A stretch of DNA of 31,288 bases from Porphyromonadaceae bacterium UBA7176. GTDB lineage: Bacteria > Bacteroidota > Bacteroidia > Bacteroidales > Muribaculaceae. The notes under the pieces were generated by a model. It did no database searches and had not been told where the DNA came from. It saw nothing but the letters and a program-made list of their open reading frames with translations. Every line of letters starts with the position of its first letter. The stretch's first letter is position 1. The translations under genes were made by a program, and so were the position numbers. Shown piece by piece: positions 17,058-24,961 of the stretch. Location: the NCBI GenBank assembly GCA_002491245.1, contig DKVO01000011.1:7822-39109 (forward strand), in the 5' to 3' direction.

Positions 17058-17102
17058 TTGGTTTATTTTTATGGTATTGTTGATGTCGGTAATTTTCAGG
17101 TG

Positions 17103-17134
17103 CAAAATTATGTTGTAGTATTCTAATAACCAAA
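17103..17134 (-). promoter_or_regulatory. Bacteroidetes promoter of the beta-helix-nagB unit
   Basis: On the minus strand TTTG (17134-17131) and TAATTTTG (17110-17103) are separated by 20 bases, matching the -33/-7 consensus. The -7 box lies 45 bases before the chosen ATG. This is the most complete promoter in the window and supports the shorter start of the beta-helix gene. Confidence 0.75.
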
Positions 17135-17146
17135 TCGTTATGCTGT

Positions 17147-17187
17147 AATTAAACAAATTCAAAACAGAATTAAACAGGAGTGAAACA
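17147..17187 (+). promoter_or_regulatory. Helically phased AAACA repeat array in the divergent promoter region
   Basis: AAACA occurs at 17151, 17162, 17172 and 17183, spacings of 11, 10 and 11 bases, so all lie on one face of the helix. The first and third are within an exact AATTAAACA direct repeat 21 bases apart (17147 and 17168). The array lies between the -33 box of the beta-helix gene and the sulfatase promoter. It suits binding by an AraC-type domain such as that of the HTCS, or it could act through bending by phased A-tracts. Confidence 0.5.
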
Positions 17188-17239
17188 ACCGTTCACTGAA
17201 CTTAATACACCTGCAAAAGTGCTTCATTATAATAGTATT

Positions 17240-17247
17240 TAACTTTG
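17240..17247 (+). promoter_or_regulatory. -7 element of the sulfatase-led operon
   Basis: TAACTTTG matches TAnnTTTG, 29 bases before the sulfatase ATG. No TTTG lies about 20 bases upstream, which suggests activator dependence. A small palindrome GTTCACTGAAC (17191-17201) lies between the phased array and this box. Confidence 0.55.
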
Positions 17248-17276
17248 CAGTGTCAAATAAATCCTGAATTTAATAA

Positions 17277-18635
17277 ATGAAAAAACGATTCATTCCAGCC
17301 TTGATTTTTCTGGCATCTACATTCTACGCATTCGCGTCAAAGCCAAACATTATTTATATTATGACCGACCAGCAGAGCGCAAATGCCATGAGTTGTGCCT
17401 CTAATGCCAATCTCTCCACGCCCAACATGGACAGACTGGCCCAGCATGGCGTCCGATTTACTAACGCCTATTGTGCAATGCCGCTCAGCGGACCGTCGCG
17501 TTCGGCAATGTTTACCGGTTACACCCCTTCGGCTACCGGTATGCAGGAGAACGAAACTCCGCTGCCCGACTCCTTGCGCACACGAACTTTGGGTAATCTT
17601 ATGGAACAAGCCGGGTATGACAACGGATATAGCGGCAAGTGGCACGTCAACACAAATTCGTTGCCGGCTGACACTGCCTTCGGTTTCAGAAATCTACACG
17701 GACATAACGATATCGGTCTGGCCGAGGCTGCCATTGAATTCATGCGCGAAGACCACGGCGACAAACCGATGTTTCTTGTAGCGTCATTCGACAATCCTCA
17801 TAACATCTGTGAATGGGCCCGCGGACAAAAACTCCCTTTTACAGAAGTAAAAGATGCCCCTATTGACAGTTGCCCGAATCTGCCGGCCAACTTCAATCTT
17901 AATCCATACGATGCCGACATTCTGCGTTGGGAGCGCGAGAAAAGCTACAGATTATACCCCTCCAAGGCATATACGCCCGATGACTGGCGTCGATACCGCA
18001 ACGCCTATTTCCGTCTGGTAGAGCATATCGACGGCGAAATTGGCAAGATTGTCGATGAGATTGACCGTCAGAATCTGTGGGACAACAGTGTGATAATATT
18101 TACGTCTGATCATGGTGATGGTCAGGGGGCACATCAATGGAACCAAAAAACAGCCCTATGGGATGAGATTGTTAATGTTCCGATGATTGTCTGTCTCCCC
18201 AAAGGGAAAAATGCCGGAGCGGTCAGTGAGGTACTTGTTAACAACGGCATAGACCTCATGCCAACTGTTCTCGATTATGCGGGCGCTGGAATACCGTCAT
18301 GGTGCAAGGGTATAAGTTATAGATATGCAGCAGAGAATCCTTCTGTTGATAACAGGAACGACTATATCGTTGTGGAAACCAACTTTGCCCAGACCGGTGG
18401 AACCCGCGGATGGGCCGTCAGGACCCCACAATATAAATATGTATTGTATGAGGCCGGCAAAAACCGTGAGATGCTTTTCGACATGGAGAATGATCATCTT
18501 GAACAGACAAATCTTGCGATAGAAAGCCGATATAAAGACGAGCTCATTAAGCATCGTCAAATGCTGCGCCAGTGGATGGATGAAAATCTCATTGGCGAGC
18601 AGTATCCTTCCACAAGATTTATTCCGATTAACTAA
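17277..18635 (+). CDS. Serine-type sulfatase (S1 family)
   Basis: This 452-residue enzyme has a signal peptide (1-20, ending YAFA) and should work in the periplasm or at the surface, hydrolysing sulfate esters or sulfamates on glycosaminoglycan fragments. The formylglycine signature is S-G-P-S-R at 71-75 followed by SAMFTG, so the modified residue is Ser71, the type that needs an anaerobic maturase (encoded at 6350-7543). Other metal-site and sulfate-site elements are Asp31-Gln32 in MTDQQ, SGKWH with Lys121 and His123, SDHGDGQGAH with Asp278 and His279, and Lys291. Position specificity (N-, 2-O-, 6-O- or 3-O-sulfate) cannot be decided from sequence alone. It is the first gene of the 11-gene plus-strand operon. 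Confidence 0.92.
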   Translation: MKKRFIPALIFLASTFYAFASKPNIIYIMTDQQSANAMSCASNANLSTPNMDRLAQHGVRFTNAYCAMPLSGPSRSAMFTGYTPSATGMQENETPLPDSLRTRTLGNLMEQAGYDNGYSGKWHVNTNSLPADTAFGFRNLHGHNDIGLAEAAIEFMREDHGDKPMFLVASFDNPHNICEWARGQKLPFTEVKDAPIDSCPNLPANFNLNPYDADILRWEREKSYRLYPSKAYTPDDWRRYRNAYFRLVEHIDGEIGKIVDEIDRQNLWDNSVIIFTSDHGDGQGAHQWNQKTALWDEIVNVPMIVCLPKGKNAGAVSEVLVNNGIDLMPTVLDYAGAGIPSWCKGISYRYAAENPSVDNRNDYIVVETNFAQTGGTRGWAVRTPQYKYVLYEAGKNREMLFDMENDHLEQTNLAIESRYKDELIKHRQMLRQWMDENLIGEQYPSTRFIPIN

Positions 18636-18649
18636 CATCTCAAAATATT

Positions 18650-19456
18650 ATGACCATGAATACAACTATGTTTTCGCTTGAGGGCAAGGTCGCTCTCGTA
18701 ACCGGCGGTGTGTACGGAATTGGTTTCGCAATAGCAAAGGCTCTTTACGAAGCGGGTGCCAAAATCGTTTACAACTGCAATACTCAGAAATCTATGGATC
18801 TGGGTATCGCCAACTATAAGGAAGCCGGCATTGACGCCAAGGGGTACCTCTGCGATGTTACCGACGAAGAGGCCGTCACAGCCATGGTAGCCGACATTGA
18901 GAAGAACCTCGGGGGCGTTGACATTCTGGTCAACAATGCCGGTATCATCAAGCGTATCCCCATGACCGAAATGGAAGCTGCTGACTTTCGCAAAGTCGTT
19001 GACATAGACCTCATTGCCCCGTTCATCTGCGCCAAGGCTGTTATCCCCGGCATGATTAAGAAGGGGCACGGTAAAATCATCAACATTTGCTCGATGATGA
19101 GCGAGCTCGGGCGTGAGACCGTAAGCGCCTATGCCGCAGCCAAGGGTGGTTTGAAAATGCTCACCCGCAACATCTGCTCGGAATATGGTGAAGCCAACAT
19201 CCAGTGCAACGGCATCGGCCCGGGCTACATCGCCACTCCACAGACGGCGCCCTTGCGTGAAATCCAGCCCGACGGCAGCCGCCATCCCTTCGACCAGTTC
19301 ATCATCGCCAAGACCCCCGCAGGACGCTGGGGTACACCCGAGGACCTCATGGGCCCGGCAGTGTTCCTCGCATCTGACGCTTCTAACTTTGTGAATGGTC
19401 ATGTGCTGTATGTCGACGGAGGCATCCTTGCATATATCGGCAAACAACCTCAATAA
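18650..19456 (+). CDS. kduD: SDR dehydrogenase, KduD/gluconate 5-dehydrogenase type
   Basis: This 268-residue cytoplasmic short-chain dehydrogenase has TGGVYGIG (18-25) for NAD(P), NNAG (95-98), and the catalytic Ser148, Tyr161 and Lys165 (YAAAK). The sequence type is that annotated gluconate 5-dehydrogenase or 2-dehydro-3-deoxygluconate 5-dehydrogenase. With KduI, KDG kinase and KDPG aldolase in the same operon, reduction of 2,5-diketo-3-deoxygluconate to KDG is the likely reaction (inference). ATG codons at 18650, 18656 and 18668 are all possible starts; the first is listed. No signal peptide is seen, so this step is cytosolic. It follows the sulfatase by 14 bases. Confidence 0.85.
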   Translation: MTMNTTMFSLEGKVALVTGGVYGIGFAIAKALYEAGAKIVYNCNTQKSMDLGIANYKEAGIDAKGYLCDVTDEEAVTAMVADIEKNLGGVDILVNNAGIIKRIPMTEMEAADFRKVVDIDLIAPFICAKAVIPGMIKKGHGKIINICSMMSELGRETVSAYAAAKGGLKMLTRNICSEYGEANIQCNGIGPGYIATPQTAPLREIQPDGSRHPFDQFIIAKTPAGRWGTPEDLMGPAVFLASDASNFVNGHVLYVDGGILAYIGKQPQ

Positions 19457-19464
19457 ATACTCCG

Positions 19465-21444
19465 GTGAAAACTTTTAACCTCAACAGAACTATTTTATTC
19501 CTTGCAGCATTCCTGACAGTGTCTATGCTGAAAGCAGCTGATGCCCGCTCGGTAATCGGGCTACTCGACCTCACACGCCCTGGGCTTGATAAAGTCGCCG
19601 GGTACTACAATGCCGGTAACGACTCGCTTGCAACCGTGGCTCTGCTCGATTACTATCGCCACCGAACGGGTGTGAAATCTATCGGTGTAGATCCTGACAA
19701 TCCGCAATTGACCGACCGCGAGCGAAAATGGGCCGATGATGGATTAGAGCATAAGTTCTATGTCCACGAAGGCTATCAGCCTTCGTATTTCTACGGCGAA
19801 AACATCGACTGGCAATACTGGCCGGTGAAGGACAACGAATTGCGTTGGCAGCTCCACCGCACCAAGTGGTGGGTGCCCATGGGCAAGACCTACCGTGTGA
19901 CCGGCGACGAGAAGTACGCCCGCGAATGGGTGGCCCAGTATCGCGACTGGATCCTCAAGAATCCGCTTACCGAATTCAAAGAAATCAAGGACAAGGCTAT
20001 GGAAGATGTCGACAATGTCTACTTTGCCTGGCGTCCTCTTGAAGTCGGCGACCGTCTGGAGCACCAGATTGAGCAGTTCGCCCTGTTTCTCCCCTCGGAG
20101 CACTTCACCCCGGAGTTCCTGATTGAATTCCTCGACAACTATCACCGCCACGCCGAGTTTGTCAACAGTCACTACTCAGCCGAGGGGAATCATCTGCTTT
20201 TTGAAGCGCAGCGAATAATTTTCGCCGGAACATATTTCCCGGAATTCAGGATGGCTGCCGACTGGCGCAAAGCCGGAGTGGATATCCTCAATCGCGAAAT
20301 TGGCAAACAGGTGTATCCCGACGGCGTTCATTATGAACTCGACCCGCGCTATCACCCCGCGACAATCGACATTTTCGCAAAAGCGCTCGACATGCTCGAC
20401 TCCAACGGTTATAAAAATGTGTTCCCGCCTGAATATGTCGGGACTCTGTGCAAGATGATTGAGTTCAACTACAACATCATGTTCCCCGACTACAGCATGC
20501 CGATGTTCAGCGACGGCAAAAAAGTTGGGAAATCGAGCACAATGCCTCGCTACATATCATGGCTCGACATCAGCCCATCCGACGGAGCTCTGAAATATTT
20601 CGCATCCGAAGGGGAAAAGGGCCTGTTGCCCGTGTACGCGTCCCGAGCCTTCGAAAACGGAGGTTTCTACATTTTGCGCAACGGCTGGGATCCGCAGGCG
20701 ACCGTAATGATTCTCAAAGCTGGTCCTGCAGGTGAATGGCACAACCAGTACGACAACGGCACATTCGAGCTTTGGAGCAAAGGTCGCAACTTCTTCCCCG
20801 ATTCAGGCAGCTTCATTTATGGAGGCGATGAGGAAGTGCTCAGCCAGCGAAACTGGTTCCGTCAGACTGCCGTGCACAATACACTGACTCTTGACAATAA
20901 GACTCTTGAAAACCGCGTGTCGAATCTCAAAAAATGGGAAACCAACCCAGATATGGACCTCCTTGTAGTCGAGACCCCGGGTTACAAAGGTCTTACTCAC
21001 CGCCGTGCCGTATTCTTTGTCGATAAGAAGTTCTATGTCATAGCCGACGAAGCTTATGGTGACGCAGTCGGAGATGTCGCTATACACTATCAGTTGCTCT
21101 CGTGCGACCCTCTTGAAAACACTGTCAACAAATCGGTCACAACCGCTTTTGCCGACAACAACAACATGACAATCCGCGTTTTCGGAGCTGACCGCATGTC
21201 GGCCGAGGAAGGTTGGACTTCTCCCGACTATCGTGTGAAAAACAGTCGCCCAGCTTATGCTTTCAGCTCCGGCAAGAAATCTGACGAGACTGCAAGATTT
21301 ATCACCGTAATATATCCTGTGGAAACTAAGAATCCTCTGTCGCCAAAGATTTCGGCTGACTACAAAGGTAAGTTTTCGGTCGACGGCTCGTCGCTCGAAG
21401 TAACGGTCGACGGCAAGAAATATAAACTTGGCTACAGATTATGA
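19465..21444 (+). CDS. hepC: PL12 heparan-sulfate lyase (HepC/heparinase III type)
   Basis: At 659 residues this protein has the length I recall for Pedobacter heparinus heparinase III. The start is GTG at 19465, eight bases after the dehydrogenase stop; only this start gives a complete signal peptide (1-25, ending LKAADA). It has an N-terminal alpha-toroid (about 30-370) and a C-terminal beta-sandwich (about 395-659). Asn242 in EGNHLLFEAQ, Tyr296 in LDPRYHP and His426 in GEWHNQYDNGTFEL correspond, with a constant offset of two, to the catalytic Asn240, Tyr294 and His424 of heparinase III. The family cleaves low-sulfated heparan sulfate by beta-elimination, giving unsaturated disaccharides. 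The stop overlaps the kinase start by four bases (ATGA). This is the strongest evidence that the locus targets heparan sulfate. Confidence 0.93.
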   Translation: MKTFNLNRTILFLAAFLTVSMLKAADARSVIGLLDLTRPGLDKVAGYYNAGNDSLATVALLDYYRHRTGVKSIGVDPDNPQLTDRERKWADDGLEHKFYVHEGYQPSYFYGENIDWQYWPVKDNELRWQLHRTKWWVPMGKTYRVTGDEKYAREWVAQYRDWILKNPLTEFKEIKDKAMEDVDNVYFAWRPLEVGDRLEHQIEQFALFLPSEHFTPEFLIEFLDNYHRHAEFVNSHYSAEGNHLLFEAQRIIFAGTYFPEFRMAADWRKAGVDILNREIGKQVYPDGVHYELDPRYHPATIDIFAKALDMLDSNGYKNVFPPEYVGTLCKMIEFNYNIMFPDYSMPMFSDGKKVGKSSTMPRYISWLDISPSDGALKYFASEGEKGLLPVYASRAFENGGFYILRNGWDPQATVMILKAGPAGEWHNQYDNGTFELWSKGRNFFPDSGSFIYGGDEEVLSQRNWFRQTAVHNTLTLDNKTLENRVSNLKKWETNPDMDLLVVETPGYKGLTHRRAVFFVDKKFYVIADEAYGDAVGDVAIHYQLLSCDPLENTVNKSVTTAFADNNNMTIRVFGADRMSAEEGWTSPDYRVKNSRPAYAFSSGKKSDETARFITVIYPVETKNPLSPKISADYKGKFSVDGSSLEVTVDGKKYKLGYRL

Positions 21445-22367
21445 AACAATATGCAATAGGCATCGATCTTGGAGGGACCATGATCAAGTATGCCATAGTC
21501 AGCTCCGATGGTGAGATAATATATCAGAGTTCTACGCTCACACCGCTCGACAAAGGGGTCAACGGCATTGTCGACGCTTTTATCGTTGCGGCAAAAGCTG
21601 CCATTGACGAGGCTTCGCAACGCGGTGTGGAAATCTCGGGCATAGGTATCGGCACACCCGGTATTGTCTCGAAGGACGGGCGCACCGTTGTCGGCGGTGC
21701 CGAGAATCTCCCCGAATGGCATAATCTGCCGCTGGCCGACAGCCTGGAGGCTTCTCTGGGGCTTCCGGTGGCAATTATGAACGATGCCAACGCCATGGCA
21801 TTGGGCGAATCGATTTTCGGCGCGGCACGTAATGTCAGCGATGCGGTATTCGTCACCGTCGGCACCGGCATCGGTGGTGCTGTTATGATTGACGGCTCGC
21901 TCTGGCGCGGATATAACGGCCGGGGCATGGAGCTGGGTCACATTTCGGTAGATGCCGGGGAACGCACCTGTGCGTGTGGTGGTAAAGGCTGCCTGGAAAT
22001 GTATGCCTCGACAAGCGCTCTTGTAAAGCGCTTCAAGGAGCTCACCGGCAATGATGCCGACGGTAGAATCATCGTGAGCCTTTACAACAGCGGCGATGAG
22101 AAAGCCATCCAGGCTATGACCGAGCACTGGAGATACCTTGGCCGGGGAATTGCCTCATTCATCAATATATTCTCGCCACAGATGGTAGTGGTAGGAGGGG
22201 GTATTGCCGAAGCAGGTTCTTTCTATCTGGAAAATTTGAGTAAGGAGGTTCTCTCCCGCGCGCTCCCCGTGAGTGCCGCTGAAACCAGGCTCGTCGCCGC
22301 CAGATTAGGCAACACGGCCGGATGTCTTGGAGCTGCAAGCCTGGCTTTCAGGAATAAGGAAATTTAA
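21441..22367 (+). CDS. ROK-family sugar kinase (probable glucosamine/N-acetylglucosamine kinase)
   Basis: This 308-residue cytoplasmic kinase has the ROK features: the phosphate loop DLGGT (9-13), catalytic Asp115 in MNDANAMALGE, GTGIGGA (141-147), and the zinc site with His167 in ELGHI and Cys177, Cys179 and Cys184 in CACGGKGC. There is no N-terminal DNA-binding domain, so it is an enzyme, not a NagC-type repressor. ROK kinases phosphorylate glucose, GlcNAc, ManNAc or glucosamine. In a heparan-sulfate locus with NagB, phosphorylation of GlcNAc or GlcN at O6 is the likely role (inference). It is translationally coupled to the PL12 lyase. Confidence 0.9.
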   Translation: MKQYAIGIDLGGTMIKYAIVSSDGEIIYQSSTLTPLDKGVNGIVDAFIVAAKAAIDEASQRGVEISGIGIGTPGIVSKDGRTVVGGAENLPEWHNLPLADSLEASLGLPVAIMNDANAMALGESIFGAARNVSDAVFVTVGTGIGGAVMIDGSLWRGYNGRGMELGHISVDAGERTCACGGKGCLEMYASTSALVKRFKELTGNDADGRIIVSLYNSGDEKAIQAMTEHWRYLGRGIASFINIFSPQMVVVGGGIAEAGSFYLENLSKEVLSRALPVSAAETRLVAARLGNTAGCLGAASLAFRNKEI

Positions 22368-22392
22368 TTGCTGTTAATCTCAGAATTTCAAC

Positions 22393-23535
22393 ATGAAGCA
22401 CAGTATTATTATCACCGCAGTTTTTGCCGGACTTCTGTCGGTGGGCTGCAGCCCTCAGCATAGCGTGACGGTGGAAAACAGTCTCGGCGTTGACCGCAAT
22501 GACGAAATAGTCGAGATTGATGCCGCTGCTGTCGATTCTTTGATGAATCACCGTCAGTTTCGCATCATCGACGACAAAGACCGCGAAGTACCTTATCAAG
22601 TGACCTACGACGGCCGACTGATATTCCCTGCCACAGTTGCCGCCAACAGTATTACTGTCTACACTCTCGTGGAGGGTGAGCCAGCGGATGTCGATACGAT
22701 TGCCACCGGAGCTTTCTATCCCCGCCGCAAGGATGACTTCACCTGGGAGAACGACCGCAGCGCCTACCGCGCCTATGGCCCGGCTTTGCAGCAGAGCGGC
22801 GAAAGGGCTTTTGGCTACGACATCTGGACCAAGTCGGTTGCTCGCCCGGTTGTAGCCCAAAGATACACCGATGCTTTCGCCGAGGTAAAGAATTTCCATC
22901 ACGACTACGGCGAGGGGATGGATGTCTACTCCGTAGGGCCTACCCTCGGGGGAGGCACCGGTGCCCTCATCGACTCTGTGGGCACCATCGTATATCCCCG
23001 CAGCTTCAGATCGTTTGAGATTCTCGACAACGGCCCCCTGCGCTTTACCGTAAAACTCGAATACGGCTCCGACCTCGGCGATGCGGTCAGTGAGAACCGT
23101 ACGATTAGTCTCGATGCCGGCTCATTCCTCAACAAGACAACGGTCAGCTTCAGCGGCCTTCCGGCAAATATAAAATATGCCCCGGGAATTGTAGTGCACA
23201 GGCAGAATCCCGATGGCTATTCCCTCCATCCCAAGGAAACGGTAATGGCCTACGCCGATCTTACCGACAATGAGAATGCCGGAAATGGCGTGATATTCAT
23301 CGGTGTGGTCGCACCTCAGGCCGACACTCTTTGTGTCAGGAATATGCCGGAGCCCGAGGGTGACGCAATCGCCCATCTACTGGCCAAAAGCATGTATGCG
23401 CCTGACAGTGAATATACCTATTTCTGGGGCTCGGGATGGTCGAAAGGCTCCATGCCCGACTGGCAGACTTGGAAGGAGTATCTGCTCAATTATCGCCGCA
23501 GACTTGACAATCCCCTTAAAATAGAAATAAAGTAA
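22393..23535 (+). CDS. DUF4861-family lipoprotein
   Basis: This 380-residue protein has a lipoprotein signal peptide (lipobox SVGC, Cys19), so it is expected on a periplasmic or outer-membrane face. The body matches the DUF4861 pattern: an N-terminal beta domain starting VTVENSLGVDRNDEIVEI, then WENDRSAYRAYGPALQ (about 117-132) and FHHDYGEGMDVYSVGPTLGGGTGAL (about 166-190), and a C-terminal YFWGSGWSKG (about 346-355). DUF4861 proteins occur in pectin and glycosaminoglycan loci, where galactose-mutarotase-like folds are common; no reaction is known to me. The conserved Trp, Asp, His and Tyr clusters suggest a sugar-binding or enzymatic site. The stop shares one base with the start of the EIIC gene. 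Confidence 0.8.
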   Translation: MKHSIIITAVFAGLLSVGCSPQHSVTVENSLGVDRNDEIVEIDAAAVDSLMNHRQFRIIDDKDREVPYQVTYDGRLIFPATVAANSITVYTLVEGEPADVDTIATGAFYPRRKDDFTWENDRSAYRAYGPALQQSGERAFGYDIWTKSVARPVVAQRYTDAFAEVKNFHHDYGEGMDVYSVGPTLGGGTGALIDSVGTIVYPRSFRSFEILDNGPLRFTVKLEYGSDLGDAVSENRTISLDAGSFLNKTTVSFSGLPANIKYAPGIVVHRQNPDGYSLHPKETVMAYADLTDNENAGNGVIFIGVVAPQADTLCVRNMPEPEGDAIAHLLAKSMYAPDSEYTYFWGSGWSKGSMPDWQTWKEYLLNYRRRLDNPLKIEIK

Positions 23536-24956
23536 TGGAAGAAGTATTTAAATATATAATAGGACTCGGCGCCGCCGTGATGATGCCTGTCATCTTCACC
23601 ATCCTTGGCATCTGCATCGGCATCAAGCCGGGCGACGCTCTGAAGTCGGGCCTGAAGGTGGGGGTCGGTTTCATCGGTCTGTCAATCGTGACGGCACTAC
23701 TGACATCGGCTCTCGGCCCTGCGCTCAACACCATAGTAGACATCTACGACCTCCAGCTCAAGGTGTTCGACATGGGCTGGCCTGCCGCGGCTTCGGTGGC
23801 CTACAACACCGCCGTGGGAGCATTCATCATCCCCGTGTGTCTGGCAGTGAATATCCTGATGCTTGTCACCAAGACCACCCGTACGGTCAACATCGACCTG
23901 TGGAACTACTGGCACTTCGCCTTCATCGGCGCTGTAATCTACTTTGCCTCCGACTCGCTCGCATGGGGTTTCTTCGGCGCTGTCATCTGCTACATCATCA
24001 CGCTCGTAATCGCCGATATGACTGCCCTGAAATTCCAACGCTTCTATAAGGATATGGATGGTATATCCATTCCCCAGCCTTTCTGCGCGGGTTTCGTCCC
24101 CTTTGCCTGGGCAATCAACAAGGGGCTTGATAAAATCCCTGGCCTTAACAAAATCGACATCGACGCCGAGGGAATGAAGAAGAAATTCGGCCTGATGGGC
24201 GAGCCTCTTTTCCTTGGCGTTGTTGTCGGCCTTGGCGTTGGCTGCCTCACCTGCTCATCGTGGTCGGAAATCGTCGATAAAATCCCTTACATCCTCGGTC
24301 TGGGTATCAAGATGGGTGCGGTGATGGAACTTATCCCCCGTGTGACCGTGCTGTTCATCGAGGGCCTGAAACCTATCAGCGAAGCTACCCGCAGCCTCAT
24401 CGCCCGCAAGTTCAAGGGGGCCGACGGTCTGAACATCGGCATGAGCCCGGCGCTTGTCATCGGCCATCCGGCCACGCTGGTTGTGTCGCTGCTGCTCATT
24501 CCCGTAACATTGCTGATAGCCGTAGTGTTACCCGGCAACGAGTTCCTTCCTTTGGCGTCACTGGCCGGCATGTTCTACATCTTCCCTTTGGTGCTTTCCT
24601 ATACCAAGGGTAATGTGTTCAAGACCTTCATAATCGGTCTGGTGGTGATTGTCATAGGACTATATATGGTAACCAATCTGGCTCCGGCCTTCACCCTCGC
24701 CGCCAAGGATGTTTTTGCCGCCACAAGCGATGGTGCCGTGGCTATTCCCGAAGGATTCTCGGGAGGCAGCATTGACTTTGCTTCGAGTCCTCTGGCTTGG
24801 ATGATTTATCAATGCTCTATAAATCTCAAATGGATTGGAGCCTCAATTCTTGTTATTGGCAGTATGGCTCTGATGTGGTGGAACCGCGTACTCATCATCC
24901 GCAACCAAAAGGCCATGATTGCCGCTAATTCCGATAAAATTCAAACGCCCGAATAA
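23535..24956 (+). CDS. Orphan galactitol-type PTS permease (EIIC-GAT) homologue
   Basis: This 473-residue inner-membrane protein has about ten or more hydrophobic segments and follows E. coli GatC along its length: YIIGLGAAVMMPVIFTILG near the start, KSGLKVGVGFIG, TRTVNIDLWNYWH, FGLMGEPLFLGVVVGLG, a long cytoplasmic PRVTVLFIEGLKPI region, MSPALVIGHPA and VVLPGNEFLPLA. GatC works with EIIA and EIIB, which phosphorylate the sugar during uptake. No EIIA, EIIB, HPr or EI gene is seen in this window, and Bacteroidetes usually lack sugar PTS systems. It may therefore import a free sugar, such as a keto-deoxy uronate or the amino sugar, with phosphorylation done later by KDG kinase or the ROK kinase (inference). 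It is the only inner-membrane transporter in the operon. Confidence 0.88.
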   Translation: MEEVFKYIIGLGAAVMMPVIFTILGICIGIKPGDALKSGLKVGVGFIGLSIVTALLTSALGPALNTIVDIYDLQLKVFDMGWPAAASVAYNTAVGAFIIPVCLAVNILMLVTKTTRTVNIDLWNYWHFAFIGAVIYFASDSLAWGFFGAVICYIITLVIADMTALKFQRFYKDMDGISIPQPFCAGFVPFAWAINKGLDKIPGLNKIDIDAEGMKKKFGLMGEPLFLGVVVGLGVGCLTCSSWSEIVDKIPYILGLGIKMGAVMELIPRVTVLFIEGLKPISEATRSLIARKFKGADGLNIGMSPALVIGHPATLVVSLLLIPVTLLIAVVLPGNEFLPLASLAGMFYIFPLVLSYTKGNVFKTFIIGLVVIVIGLYMVTNLAPAFTLAAKDVFAATSDGAVAIPEGFSGGSIDFASSPLAWMIYQCSINLKWIGASILVIGSMALMWWNRVLIIRNQKAMIAANSDKIQTPE

Positions 24957-24961
24957 AATAT

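Noticed and set aside
17058..17162. N-terminal extension of the beta-helix protein by 35 residues
   Set aside because: The stretch holds the -33 and -7 promoter boxes, and the shorter start begins directly with a signal peptide.
17191..17201. Palindrome GTTCACTGAAC as an operator
   Set aside because: Its arms are only five bases and it is not found at the other promoters examined, so it is too weak to list as a feature of its own.
18632..19453. Open frame of 273 codons on the minus strand opposite the SDR gene
   Set aside because: The plus strand encodes a full SDR with catalytic Ser, Tyr and Lys; the antisense frame shows no motif.
19465..21444. Chondroitin or hyaluronan as the main target of the locus
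   Set aside because: The lyase matches PL12 heparinase III in length and catalytic residues. No PL8-type lyase is seen, although the downstream uronate enzymes would fit any of these polymers.
21441..22367. ROK protein as a NagC-type repressor
   Set aside because: It has no N-terminal helix-turn-helix and begins straight with the kinase phosphate loop.
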